Assembly: GCF_000429425.1 (NCBI RefSeq)
Contig: NZ_AUBV01000004.1
Location: forward strand, 248,001 to 312,000
Source: Algoriphagus mannitolivorans DSM 15301
GTDB lineage: Bacteria; Bacteroidota; Bacteroidia; Cytophagales; Cyclobacteriaceae
DNA: 64,000 bases
Direction: 5' to 3'
Shown here: piece by piece, positions 44,261 to 53,184 of the stretch
Layout: every line of letters starts with the position of its first letter
Numbering within the stretch: position 1 is the first letter of the stretch
The notes under the pieces: model-generated
What the model was told of the DNA's origin: nothing
What the model saw: the letters and a program-made list of their open reading frames with translations, nothing else
The model's database searches: none
Program-made: the position numbers and the translations under genes

Positions 44261-46369
44261 TTAGTAGAACTTGTATCGGTAGTCTTTCACGTCTGCCAGA
44301 TCCTGAAGTGCCATCATAATCTGATAGGTCATTCTCTGTGCTGCACTTTGAGAAAGCTGAGACTGATACGCCGTGTAATCTCCGATTTCAGCTGCAGGGG
44401 TATAGGCATTCAATTTTGCCACAATCACTCCGATGTCTTCCTGAATAGGTTGGGTGATTTTACCAGCCTGGCCCAATCCGAAGATCGCTCCTACAGCTTT
44501 TGGTGCAAATCCGATTCCTGGAAGAACAGAGGTGTTCAATCGAAGATCAGGAAGTGTATTCAAAGAAGCATCTGCATAGACCGCTTTCATTTCTTCCAAG
44601 GTAGCCTTGCCTGCAATTTTTTCTTTGATCATCGCAGCTTTCTTCTCATTTAGAACTTGCTGTCTAACTTGATCTTTTACGTCTTCCAACTTCGCTTCGC
44701 CCTCTTCTTTTCGGGAAACCAGAGTAGCTACTACGTAAGAATTATCCAATTCAAATACCGGAGAGACCTTACCTACTGAAGCTTCACCAAATGCCCACAT
44801 CACAACACTTCTAGCGTTGGTCAGGTTGTTGACATTTCTGGCGCTGGCATCAATGTTATTTGCCTGAATAATTCTGTAGGCCTTTTCGGTAGCATTTTCA
44901 GTGAATTCGTTTCTGTTGCCACTTTCAGCTGCAAAAGAATCCGCATTTCTGTAAGCTTCATCACGGGTAGCATCAGAAGCCACCAATTCCAATTCCAAAA
45001 TCGCCAGCTTGGTGTAAGTGGACTTTGGCATTTCTGTCACCTCGATGATGTGGTAACCATATTCAGTTTCCACCACATTGGACAATAGTCCAGCTGATTT
45101 TGCCGCGTAGGTAGCGTTTGCAAATGGCTCTACGAAGTCTTCTTTGGCAAACCAACCCAAGTCTCCACCTGTCTGCGCAGTGCCGTCCTGACCATATTGT
45201 CTGGCTGCCAATGCGAAATCCAATCCACCTTTGATCTCAGCCAATACTTTCTCAGCTTGCTCTTTGACAGATGCTTTTCCAGCATCATCCATTCCTTCCG
45301 TACTGAAGAGAATGTGAGAGGCTCTCATTTTTGGAGTGCCTTGGTATTGGTCAGTGACTTTGTAGGACACGTAGCTGGAATTTGCAGTCACAAATGGACC
45401 GTAAGTTTCACCTTCTTGAATATCTCCCACATTGGTAGTCAATCCAGCAGGAAGCTGATCGCCTGGACCGAAAGTTTGGAAAGGAAACTGCAATTCCGAG
45501 TTTCTGCTTACAAAGGCAGAATCTTCAGTAGTAGTCTTCAATTCGGCGGTCAATTCATTGATCGCACCGATTACTTGTGCTGAATCCTGTCCGCTAGGCA
45601 AAATGGAGAAGGATACATATTCAATGCTGGCAGAATTTCCGATTTTGAATTTTTCCTTGTTCTTGTTGAAATAAGAACTCAAGTCGCTGTCAGCGATGCT
45701 TACTTCTCCGTCAGGAATGACATAGTAAGGAATGTAAAGAATAGAAGCGTCGGCAATGGAGTTCGCTCCTTTGTATTCCATTTTTGCCTCTGCAGTAGTA
45801 GCATATTCAGAAAGCGCTAGCAAGTTGTCATACTTCACTCTTTTTCTGGACTGAGCGAAAAGTTTCTCCTGCTGAGCCCAGAAAGCCTGCTGTGCAGGAT
45901 CCGCAGTCTCCAAAGACTGCAGGAAGGAAATCAACTGGTTTTTATCAAACTGGCCTGTCTGTGGATTGACCAATTGAGCTCTAAGTTCCGGTACAATATT
46001 TTTCCCCTGAACCATGTCCACCAATTCTGCATTGGAGACAGTCAGTCCAAGCTTTTCATATTCCTCGTCGAATACGCGCTCCACAATCATTGCCTGCCAA
46101 GCTTGCTCACGTACAGAAACCATTTCAGGCTCTGCTGGAACTCTGCCTGTTCTTTGCTGGAAAGCAGCTTTAAATTCTTCCACTTTCAAAGAATACTCTT
46201 CCAGAGTAATTTCTTCGCCTGCGATCTCCCCAACAATATTTTTATTGCTGTTGAGTAAAGTGGAATTTGGACTCAAAAGATCTCCTCCAAGGAGAAATAG
46301 AATCAACCCGCCGGCGATTACACCGATTGCGAGACCTGTCCGCTGTCTTATTTGCTTAATTAACGCCAT
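44261..46369 (-). CDS. ppiD: PpiD-like periplasmic peptidyl-prolyl isomerase
   Basis: 702 aa. One N-terminal membrane anchor (residues about 13-32, GLAIGVIAGGLILFLLGG), a SurA_N/PpiD_N helical region (about 40-200), then a parvulin domain (about 343-445: MRASHILFSTEG, LGWFAKEDFVEPF, VETEYGYHIIEV). A second, poorly conserved parvulin-like or helical part fills the C-terminus. PpiD and SurA-type foldases assist outer-membrane and secreted protein folding at the inner-membrane face. It is last of the envelope gene cluster, but has its own promoter and a terminator. Confidence 0.9.
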   Translation of the reverse strand: MALIKQIRQRTGLAIGVIAGGLILFLLGGDLLSPNSTLLNSNKNIVGEIAGEEITLEEYSLKVEEFKAAFQQRTGRVPAEPEMVSVREQAWQAMIVERVFDEEYEKLGLTVSNAELVDMVQGKNIVPELRAQLVNPQTGQFDKNQLISFLQSLETADPAQQAFWAQQEKLFAQSRKRVKYDNLLALSEYATTAEAKMEYKGANSIADASILYIPYYVIPDGEVSIADSDLSSYFNKNKEKFKIGNSASIEYVSFSILPSGQDSAQVIGAINELTAELKTTTEDSAFVSRNSELQFPFQTFGPGDQLPAGLTTNVGDIQEGETYGPFVTANSSYVSYKVTDQYQGTPKMRASHILFSTEGMDDAGKASVKEQAEKVLAEIKGGLDFALAARQYGQDGTAQTGGDLGWFAKEDFVEPFANATYAAKSAGLLSNVVETEYGYHIIEVTEMPKSTYTKLAILELELVASDATRDEAYRNADSFAAESGNRNEFTENATEKAYRIIQANNIDASARNVNNLTNARSVVMWAFGEASVGKVSPVFELDNSYVVATLVSRKEEGEAKLEDVKDQVRQQVLNEKKAAMIKEKIAGKATLEEMKAVYADASLNTLPDLRLNTSVLPGIGFAPKAVGAIFGLGQAGKITQPIQEDIGVIVAKLNAYTPAAEIGDYTAYQSQLSQSAAQRMTYQIMMALQDLADVKDYRYKFY

Positions 46370-46399
46370 TATTGTTACTACGCTTTTTTAGAAGTGTCG

Positions 46400-46430
46400 C
46401 AAAATAATAGCATTACCCTCGAAATTCAAA
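46400..46430 (-). promoter_or_regulatory. Promoter of the PpiD-like gene
   Basis: Minus-strand TTTG (46427-46430), a 20-nt spacer and TATTTTG (46400-46406), one base shorter than the TAnnTTTG consensus. It lies about 30 nt upstream of the ATG at 46369. Confidence 0.5.
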
Positions 46431-46455
46431 ATCAATGAGAAACAAAGTCCCCTAC

Positions 46456-47739
46456 TCAAAAAATGTCGGAGTCGTTGATTTTCAGGCGAACGGAGTCTAT
46501 CCGGTGTGCCTGCTTCGAAACAATCGTGAAGGTATATCGGCCTACGGTGATGTTTTCTCCTTTATTCGGAAGATTTTCGGTCAAAGACAGAATTAAACCT
46601 GCCAATGTCTCAAAGTCCCCAATCGGCAATTCCCATCCGTACTTTTCATTTAAATAATCGATTTCGTGACGGGAGCTCAATAAATATTCGTGTTCGGAGA
46701 TTTTTTGCTCAATCAGATCATCATTGTCGTATTCGTCGTCGATTTCCCCAAAAATCTCTTCAATAATATCTTCCATGGAGACAATCCCACTGGTACCGCC
46801 AAATTCATCCACCACCAAGGCCAGACTTTTTCTTTCCTGAATAAACTGGATCAACAACTCATTTGCCAAGGCTGATTCCGGAGCAATGATGATGGGAGTA
46901 AGAATTTCTTCAATCGTCTTGGGCTTCTTAAAGAGCTCCAACTGGTGGCAATAGCCGATCACTTCGTCAATGGATTCCCGATAGACCACAATTTTGGAGT
47001 GCCCGCTTTCTTCGAAAACCTTTCGGATATCTTCGATCGAATCTTCCACCTCCACGGCAACAATGTCGGTTCTGGGAATCATACATTCACGAACGCGGAC
47101 AGTCTTGAATTCCACGGCATTGTCAAAAATCTTGGTATCGATATCGACTTTTCCTCCTTCTTTTTTGGTCTGATGAAAATGCTCCTTAATAAAGGAATTC
47201 AGGTCAGTAATGGTGAAAACAGGCTTTTCCTCATTGTATTCCAGCCTTAGGACGTGGGTGATAAAGAACCTGGACATCCAGACAATCATCCAGACCAAAG
47301 GATACATCAAAAGGTAGATCCCCCAGAAAGGCAATGCAAAAAAACGAAGCATGCTGTTGGGATTCAGCATAAAAAGACTTTTCGGCAAAAACTCTCCAGT
47401 CACCAAAACCAAAATTGTTGATAATACTGTCTGAATAATCAGAATACTTCCTTCGTTGGCAAAAGGAGGGGGCAGCATGTCTCGAATGGGGTCTTCCAAA
47501 AGAAAGGCCATAAAAGTGCCATATAGCACCAACATGATCGTATTTCCGATCAGAGTGGTTCCGATAAACTGACCGGGATTTTTGACAAAGCGGCTTAATA
47601 TCTGGCCGGAGAGGATGCCTTGCTTGCTCTGAAGCTCGATCTGAAGCTTATTGGCAGAGATATAAGCCATTTCTATCCCGGAGAAAAAGGCAGAGAACAA
47701 CAAAGTGACCAGCACATAAAAAAGATAAGTATTGTCCAT
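46456..47739 (-). CDS. Hemolysin-family CNNM/CBS-domain membrane protein (CorC/GldE-like)
   Basis: 427 aa. CNNM membrane domain (residues about 1-170, AFFSGIEMAYISANKLQIEL, and the signature GEFLPKSLFMLNP), two CBS domains (about 215-330, RECMIPRTDIVAVEVEDS and LALVVDEFGGTSGIVSMEDI) and the CorC_HlyC domain at the end (DYLNEKYGWELPIGD... ETLAGLIL). Family members transport Mg2+ or related ions; one Bacteroidota paralogue, GldE, is linked to gliding. Which one this is cannot be decided from sequence alone. It overlaps or abuts the next upstream gene with only a 2-nt gap. Confidence 0.9.
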   Translation of the reverse strand: MDNTYLFYVLVTLLFSAFFSGIEMAYISANKLQIELQSKQGILSGQILSRFVKNPGQFIGTTLIGNTIMLVLYGTFMAFLLEDPIRDMLPPPFANEGSILIIQTVLSTILVLVTGEFLPKSLFMLNPNSMLRFFALPFWGIYLLMYPLVWMIVWMSRFFITHVLRLEYNEEKPVFTITDLNSFIKEHFHQTKKEGGKVDIDTKIFDNAVEFKTVRVRECMIPRTDIVAVEVEDSIEDIRKVFEESGHSKIVVYRESIDEVIGYCHQLELFKKPKTIEEILTPIIIAPESALANELLIQFIQERKSLALVVDEFGGTSGIVSMEDIIEEIFGEIDDEYDNDDLIEQKISEHEYLLSSRHEIDYLNEKYGWELPIGDFETLAGLILSLTENLPNKGENITVGRYTFTIVSKQAHRIDSVRLKINDSDIF

Positions 47740-47741
47740 GA

Positions 47742-47951
47742 TCAGCTTTTTTTCTTCTTTTTGGGGTTAGGCTTGGGGGAATTTTGGGCAGGTTTACTTT
47801 GATTTCGTCTTAGCTGAAACCAAAATAGCAAGCCTACCGCAAACATAAAAATGGCATAGGACGCGCCCACACCTTGAGTCATGGTCTGATGAATTCCAAT
47901 GATAATTAATGCCAAGGCAAGGGACAGAATCAATACATCTCCTAGCTTCAT
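47742..47951 (-). CDS. Small two-helix membrane protein
   Basis: 69 aa: two hydrophobic segments (VLILSLALALIIIGIHQ, then ASYAIFMFAVGLLFWFQL), and a basic tail with Pro/Lys repeats (NPKKKKKS). It overlaps lptC by 4 nt and precedes the CNNM gene by 2 nt, so it belongs to this operon. Its function is unknown. Confidence 0.75.
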   Translation of the reverse strand: MKLGDVLILSLALALIIIGIHQTMTQGVGASYAIFMFAVGLLFWFQLRRNQSKPAQNSPKPNPKKKKKS

Positions 47952-48496
47952 AGTCCTTCTCCGGGTAATAGGGTACGGCTGTCCCGAACTTCTTTTAATT
48001 GGAATATTGAAAAGCTGTCGTCTGCCTCCATCCCGGTACCGTTGAAAAGCGTCTGCTTTTCCTGGATAGTGACAAATTTATCAGTATAGATTTTCTTTTG
48101 GGCTTGGTTCCAAAAAATCTCTTCGGTCTGTAGCCGTTGATCTTTGATCAGGTTTTGGATTTGGACGTTTCCTTCGCCTCGGTAGAGATTTTCATCTTTG
48201 ATAAAAAACCCCCGGTCCGCTCGCATGGTGGTCTCCAAAACTCCCTGCACAGTAAAGAACTTGATTTCTATTCCTTCCGGAAAATGGAGGTCGCCGTTTT
48301 TGAATTCCAACTGTTTGGAGGCACGGATCTCCGAACGAAGTACTGCCGAATCACTTTGAACGAGCAGGATATCCGTGGCTTCATTGATGGGGCCATCATA
48401 AATTTCAACGGAATCGGGACTGATGCTTTCCCGGCAGGAAATCCCGCCGAAGACCAAGCACAAAATCCAGAAATTCTTCCAAGCACTTCGCAACAT
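47948..48496 (-). CDS. lptC: LPS export protein LptC
   Basis: 182 aa from ATG 48496. The frame also allows ATG 48520, but this would put eight extra residues before the lipoprotein signal (FWILCLVFGGISC). The beta-jellyroll pattern of LptC is present: GDLHFPEGIEIKFF, RADRGFFIKDENLYRGEGNVQI and RLQTEEIFWNQAQKKIYTD. LptC joins the LptBFG transporter to the periplasmic LptA bridge that carries LPS to the outer membrane. A TATCTTTG element lies immediately before this ATG and a terminator intervenes upstream, so it probably begins its own transcript. Confidence 0.88.
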   Translation of the reverse strand: MLRSAWKNFWILCLVFGGISCRESISPDSVEIYDGPINEATDILLVQSDSAVLRSEIRASKQLEFKNGDLHFPEGIEIKFFTVQGVLETTMRADRGFFIKDENLYRGEGNVQIQNLIKDQRLQTEEIFWNQAQKKIYTDKFVTIQEKQTLFNGTGMEADDSFSIFQLKEVRDSRTLLPGEGL

Positions 48497-48528
48497 TCCA
48501 CAAAGATAGGATAGAAGCATTCAAAACG

Positions 48529-48557
48529 AAAAAAGGCAACCCGAAGGCTGCCTTTTT
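48529..48557 (-). terminator. Rho-independent terminator after the TPR gene
   Basis: AAAAAGGCA (48530-48538) pairs with TGCCTTTTT (48549-48557), with a 10-nt loop, and the minus-strand transcript continues into a T run. It sits between the periplasmic TPR gene and lptC. Confidence 0.8.
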
Positions 48558-48576
48558 ATTATGGTTAAAGCTAAGC

Positions 48577-49875
48577 TTAGTCTCTTGTCGCCAAGGCTAC
48601 AGTTTCACCTACCCAGCATCCAGTGCTGATGGAAGATCCTACTTGTAGACCTTCGGTGAACAATTCCTCTTTGGAAGGGAATCTGGATCTAGCCTGACCC
48701 ATTCCTTTGGAATCACCAGCTTTTTGGTAAGCATTGTAGGCTGCAATGAATACAGAGTAATCTTTTGCACGGCTTTCTCCACCTTTACAATCGTTGAAAG
48801 ACGACATGTATAAGTCACCGATTAGGGAGTAAGCAGCGGCAGTCAATTCAGCATCCAAAGCAGCGGCTTCTTTTGCCGCAGTTCTAGCAGCAGCTTTTCT
48901 ACCAGCATTGGTATGGATCTTGGCCAATTCCATTTGGATTTCGCCTTTTTGTTTGTTGTTTTCTGCCAAAGTCAGGGCTTTTTCCAATACAGGCTGAGCT
49001 TTTGCAAAGTCACCAGCTGCCATATATCGCATTGCTCTTACCTGAGAAGTAGCGAAAGTAGGGTTATTGGAGTCAATCAATTCCAAAGCCGCCAAGAAGG
49101 AATTGGAAGAATAGCACTTGTACTGTACAGAGTACTTGAAGATCTGATTGGCAATGTCCAAGTTAGATGGATCGGCAGCCAATTTAGGCCCCATTGTTTT
49201 CTCTATGAAGTTACAATCGATCAGCTCCATTGCAACTAGTAGGGTTTCCAAAGTAGACTTAGGACCAGATACGTCAGTACCTTCTGCGGCAGACTTGTCC
49301 AGCAATGCGTTGGACTTGTCATACAGTGCAAGGATTTGCTCTCCAGTATAAGCTTCGTTGTAAGCATAGTTTCGATAAATCAAATCGAAATAGGCTGCAA
49401 CCAACTGGTGGTTGATATTTCCATTTAATTCGATCGCTTTGTCGAAGTCAGCGATTACTCCTGGAATTCTTTTAGGATCATTCTTGAAGAACAGGTATCC
49501 GAAATAGGCTTTGTTCTCAATCCATTTTTCAGGATTGTTGTAGATCTCACCTCTTTTTTCATAGACCTTCATTACGCTATCCTGGTAGATCAACTTCTGG
49601 GCTGCATCTTCAGTGGCATCAGCTGCACCCTTGTAGATGTTCACCCCATTGATATAGATAGATTCGTTCAATTCTGGAACATTTACCAATAGCCAGTTCA
49701 AAGGCTTAGTCGCCTCAATAAACTGATCGGACTTCATGTAGTCCACATAAGCCGCATTTTTCTCCCGGGCTAGGGATTCTTTGGCTGCATCGGCTGGCCA
49801 GTTCCAGTCCTGAGCCTGTGCATATCCTGCCATAAGGATTGCCCCTAGAGCAAGAAGAGTTGATTTAAGTTTCAT
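48577..49875 (-). CDS. Periplasmic TPR-like protein
   Basis: 432 aa with a signal peptide ending MAGYAQAQ. The mature protein is helical with TPR-like repeats in the C-terminal half (for example AKAQPVLEKALTLAENNKQKGEI, ELAKIHTNAGRKAAARTAAKEA, AYSLIGDLYMSSFNDCK). Several cysteines (in IDCNF, YKCYSS, NDCKGG and TGCWVG) may form disulfides in the periplasm. Conserved next to the outer-membrane barrel gene and lptC in this phylum as far as I recall, but of unknown role, possibly in envelope biogenesis. Confidence 0.82.
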   Translation of the reverse strand: MKLKSTLLALGAILMAGYAQAQDWNWPADAAKESLAREKNAAYVDYMKSDQFIEATKPLNWLLVNVPELNESIYINGVNIYKGAADATEDAAQKLIYQDSVMKVYEKRGEIYNNPEKWIENKAYFGYLFFKNDPKRIPGVIADFDKAIELNGNINHQLVAAYFDLIYRNYAYNEAYTGEQILALYDKSNALLDKSAAEGTDVSGPKSTLETLLVAMELIDCNFIEKTMGPKLAADPSNLDIANQIFKYSVQYKCYSSNSFLAALELIDSNNPTFATSQVRAMRYMAAGDFAKAQPVLEKALTLAENNKQKGEIQMELAKIHTNAGRKAAARTAAKEAAALDAELTAAAYSLIGDLYMSSFNDCKGGESRAKDYSVFIAAYNAYQKAGDSKGMGQARSRFPSKEELFTEGLQVGSSISTGCWVGETVALATRD

Positions 49876-49954
49876 ATCTGTAAGGTTTTAATCGGTTGCA
49901 GATGGATAATCAGGTGTTCTTATGATTGGTTAATAGTTTTTTGGTAATAAAGGT

Positions 49955-51238
49955 TTACTCAAATACTCTTTTGTAGAACCAGCTATTGTCGTTCAGTGAA
50001 AATCCAAGTGTGAAATTGACATAAGATTCTCGGATTAGGCCATTATCCAGAGTCCCCCTTCTGCCTACTTTCACTGCCAGATTTAATAGAGACAAGTTGT
50101 TCACAGGAATAGATGTTCCAAGGTTGATGCCAAGATCATTGATGTTAGTATTATTTAACATGTATGGAGTCTGAAGATATTCTATACCAAAGCGGTAGGT
50201 TGACCTCATGAGAATGTTGTCAAAGTTCAGATAATCAGGGACAATCTGGAAGCCAAAACCCACTTTTTGGGAGGCTTGAAGGTTCAAAGGATCGCCAAAG
50301 AAATTTCTATAATCATTAAAATCTTGGAATTGACCTTCCAAACCAACCGCGAATTTATTCATTTTCTCGAAAGTGAGCCCAAATCCTACCCGATTAGGGA
50401 GGTAAACACTTCCTTTGACATTATTCGCAATCAAATCCCCATCGGAATCCGGGTCGCTAGCTTGGTTAATCCCGGCTAATTTTGCAAATCCGGTTCCATT
50501 AACATCCCCGAATTTCTGATAAATGGCGCCCAAATGAAGATTTGTTTTAGCAGAAGTCTTCAATTGGTAATGAATTCCCGCCTTATATCCTACGTCCGAG
50601 ACAGTCAGTCGCTCGTAATATTCTGAGGGATTTCCTACCTCTTTACTCTCGGTATCATAAATTACCAACTGATTGGTTCGGATGGTGGATCCAAACAAAT
50701 AGGAACCTTGCATCCCGATACTGAGGTTTTTGGCAATCAGCCAACCAAAATTCAGATAAGCTTCCGAAATACCTCCGTCACCCTGAAGGAAGTTAATCGC
50801 TTCCAAATTGGAGTTGTCCACTTCACTTTTTACTTGAAGGCGGTAGTTTACACTTGTCACCTGGCCTAGGCCCAATCCAGTGGTAAATTTTCCGGATTTG
50901 ATCGGAAGGGAAATGGCGATGTAAGAAAGACCACCACCATCTACCAAGGAACTTTCGGTGCCGTTGTCCACATTATTTCGGTCATAATTGAAAGCGACCT
51001 GAAAGTTAAAAATGGTGTTTCGGGTAGTAAGTGCCGGATTCACAACATTGGCTTGCCAGCCGGTACCGTAGCTGATTCCCAGTCCGCCCATACCCTGATT
51101 TTGGGTAAGTCCGGAATAATTGAATTCCCCGATCCCCAGTGCACTATAAGGCGAGGAACTGTTTTGGCCATAGGCCTTACTAAATAATAAAAGGGTGCAA
51201 ATGACACCCAAAGTTTTCAACCCTTTTTTACTCAACAT
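49955..51238 (-). CDS. Outer-membrane beta-barrel protein
   Basis: 427 aa: signal peptide (LGVICTLLLFSKAYGQ), then SPYSALGIGEFNYSG and QGMGGLGISYGTGWQANVVNPAL, which resembles the opening of FadL/PorV-like outer-membrane barrels, followed by alternating amphipathic strands to a terminal aromatic (FSLNDNSWFYKRVF). It is likely a 14-stranded barrel; whether it transports a hydrophobic compound or serves another role is unclear. The start overlaps the end of coaX by 11 nt, indicating co-transcription. Confidence 0.83.
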   Translation of the reverse strand: MLSKKGLKTLGVICTLLLFSKAYGQNSSSPYSALGIGEFNYSGLTQNQGMGGLGISYGTGWQANVVNPALTTRNTIFNFQVAFNYDRNNVDNGTESSLVDGGGLSYIAISLPIKSGKFTTGLGLGQVTSVNYRLQVKSEVDNSNLEAINFLQGDGGISEAYLNFGWLIAKNLSIGMQGSYLFGSTIRTNQLVIYDTESKEVGNPSEYYERLTVSDVGYKAGIHYQLKTSAKTNLHLGAIYQKFGDVNGTGFAKLAGINQASDPDSDGDLIANNVKGSVYLPNRVGFGLTFEKMNKFAVGLEGQFQDFNDYRNFFGDPLNLQASQKVGFGFQIVPDYLNFDNILMRSTYRFGIEYLQTPYMLNNTNINDLGINLGTSIPVNNLSLLNLAVKVGRRGTLDNGLIRESYVNFTLGFSLNDNSWFYKRVFE

Positions 51239-51944
51239 TGTGGTTTAGAATACAATTCAATCCAAACAGGACCAAATTTTGGACTACAAATATGTGGTCT
51301 TTTGCCATTGAAACAAAAGATTGAGCGTCACCTCCGCAGAGAAACACCCGAATTTCAGGAAATTTAATACGATAAGCCTCGATTTGGCCTTTCATTTCGA
51401 ACTCCAGACCGTACCAGACACCGGATTCCATGCAAGTGAGGGTAGAATCCCCAGTCAGACTTTGCGGCTTTTCTTTCAGGGAAATCCTCGGAAGCTTTGC
51501 CGTGAATTCATGCATAGCTCTGGCTCTCATGTCCAAGCCGGGAGATATGGCTCCTCCCCGATAAATCGACAGCTCATCTACCAGCTCATAAGTCACGCAA
51601 CTCCCAAGATCAATTGCCAATACCGGACCTTTCCCGGCAATTTGCCAAGCCCCAATTGCTGCTGCAATCCGGTCTAAGCCCAGGGACTTGGGAGTCGCAT
51701 AGCCATTAAGGATGGGAAGAGGGGTGGAGTGATTCAGAAAAAGAAAATCGAAAGGCAAAGCTCTCCGTAAGTCTTCCTCTTCAAATCTCACAGAACTCAC
51801 CAAACAATGGTCAAAGTCCATGTTTTGCCAAAACTCCAGGGCAGTTTCTAAAGAATCGAAAACATGGTCTCCAACCAAGCCTTTGGGCTCAAAGACAGCC
51901 GATTTGATTCTGGAATTCCCGATGTCGATAATCAGATTTCTCAT
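51228..51944 (-). CDS. coaX: Type III pantothenate kinase
   Basis: 238 aa from ATG 51944. The frame extends to 51989, but CoaX begins with the ATP motif NLIIDIGNSRIKSAVF. Other landmarks: LGLDRIAAAIGAW, AIDLGSCVTYELV (ATPase-family acidic strand), and GGAISPGLDMRARAMHEFTAKLP. The enzyme phosphorylates pantothenate in the first step of CoA synthesis. It heads the envelope gene cluster. Confidence 0.95.
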   Translation of the reverse strand: MRNLIIDIGNSRIKSAVFEPKGLVGDHVFDSLETALEFWQNMDFDHCLVSSVRFEEEDLRRALPFDFLFLNHSTPLPILNGYATPKSLGLDRIAAAIGAWQIAGKGPVLAIDLGSCVTYELVDELSIYRGGAISPGLDMRARAMHEFTAKLPRISLKEKPQSLTGDSTLTCMESGVWYGLEFEMKGQIEAYRIKFPEIRVFLCGGDAQSFVSMAKDHIFVVQNLVLFGLNCILNHNVE

Positions 51945-51995
51945 GAAGGGTGCAAAATAGACATATTTGAAAGGAAGACTTTTTGACACTTAAAT

Positions 51996-52003
51996 TATCT
52001 TTG
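51996..52003 (+). promoter_or_regulatory. -7 element upstream of anmK
   Basis: TATCTTTG is an exact TAnnTTTG match 32 nt before the anmK ATG. The closest TTTG upstream (51966-51969) is 26 nt away, longer than usual. Confidence 0.35.
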
Positions 52004-52035
52004 AGAATCCTTGCTCACTTAACAATCTTTAACCC

Positions 52036-53109
52036 ATGGCCTCTAACACCTATAATATGATCGGACTTATGTCAGGAACCTCCGGTGATGGATTGGATGT
52101 GGCATTCGTGAATTTTAATAAGGAAAACCAGTGGCTATTTGAGATTGAGGAAGCCAAAACCTATACTTTTCCAGATTATTTGGGAAAGAAGCTCATCAAT
52201 TCCCACCTACTTCCTGCCTTGGATCTGGCACTATTAGATGTGGAATTTGGAAGATGGATGGGAGAAAAAGTTCGGGAGTTTTGCGAGGAGTTTGAGTTAA
52301 AACCCCTTGCCGTAGCCTCTCATGGGCATACCGTTTTTCATCAGCCCAAGCTTGGCTTGAGCAAACAAATCGGAAATGGCTGGGCCCTTCATGCAGCCTG
52401 CGGCCTGCCCGTGATCAATGATTTCAGAATGCTGGACGTACAATTGGGGGGACAAGGAGCTCCTTTGGTTCCGATTGGCGATCAGCTACTTTTTCCTCAG
52501 GTGGACTTTTGCATCAATCTCGGAGGAATTTCCAATATCTCCTTTCAAAAAGGCAATAATCGGGTGGCCTTTGACATGAGTCCATTTAATATGCTGCTCA
52601 ATCCCGAAGCCAATAAACTCGGGCTTGCTTACGATGAAGGGGGAAAAGAATCCAGAAAAGGGGAATTGAATCTCCCGCTTTTCACCCAGCTCAACGAGCT
52701 GCCATTTTATATTCAAAAGGGAGCCAAATCATTGGGAAGAGAAGATATCGAAGAATCCTTCCTTCCCTTGATCCGAAAGAGCAATCTCAAACCCCGGGAT
52801 GTGCTTCGAACACTGGTCGAGCATTTTGCCTTCCAGATTGGGAAAGTTATTCTGGAAGAAAAACAGCAGGAAAAGCCGCTGATTTTGATCACCGGCGGTG
52901 GCGCTTACCATGAATTTTTTGAGGAAAGACTAAGCCATTACCTGCATCAGGAATGGGAAAAATATGCTGCAAGCTCAGAATTAATCGAGTTTAAAGAAGC
53001 ATTGATCTTCGCTTTTTTGGGAATATTGAGACTCCAGAGAGAAGTCAACAGCCTGTCATCAGTAACGGGAGCCAGCCGGGATAGCAGCGGAGGAACCGTT
53101 TACCCTTGA
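52036..53109 (+). CDS. anmK: Anhydro-N-acetylmuramic acid kinase
   Basis: 357 aa, AnmK family. The ATP motif MSGTSGDGLDVAFV stands at the N-terminus, and later text includes VASHGHTVFHQP, NLGGISNISF, FDMSPFNMLLNPEANKLG and LITGGGAYHEFF. The enzyme cleaves and phosphorylates 1,6-anhydro-MurNAc during peptidoglycan recycling, giving MurNAc-6-phosphate. It is divergent from coaX. Confidence 0.96.
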   Translation: MASNTYNMIGLMSGTSGDGLDVAFVNFNKENQWLFEIEEAKTYTFPDYLGKKLINSHLLPALDLALLDVEFGRWMGEKVREFCEEFELKPLAVASHGHTVFHQPKLGLSKQIGNGWALHAACGLPVINDFRMLDVQLGGQGAPLVPIGDQLLFPQVDFCINLGGISNISFQKGNNRVAFDMSPFNMLLNPEANKLGLAYDEGGKESRKGELNLPLFTQLNELPFYIQKGAKSLGREDIEESFLPLIRKSNLKPRDVLRTLVEHFAFQIGKVILEEKQQEKPLILITGGGAYHEFFEERLSHYLHQEWEKYAASSELIEFKEALIFAFLGILRLQREVNSLSSVTGASRDSSGGTVYP

Positions 53110-53151
53110 TTCTCTTTTCCCTGGCTCCACTTCAGGGCAAAGTTATTTTTC

Positions 53152-53159
53152 TATTTTTG
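53152..53159 (+). promoter_or_regulatory. -7 element upstream of the amino-acid dehydrogenase
   Basis: TATTTTTG matches TAnnTTTG and lies 25 nt before the ATG at 53185. A clear -33 TTTG is lacking. Confidence 0.35.
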
Positions 53160-53184
53160 GGTCCGAATATAAACCCAAAGAATT

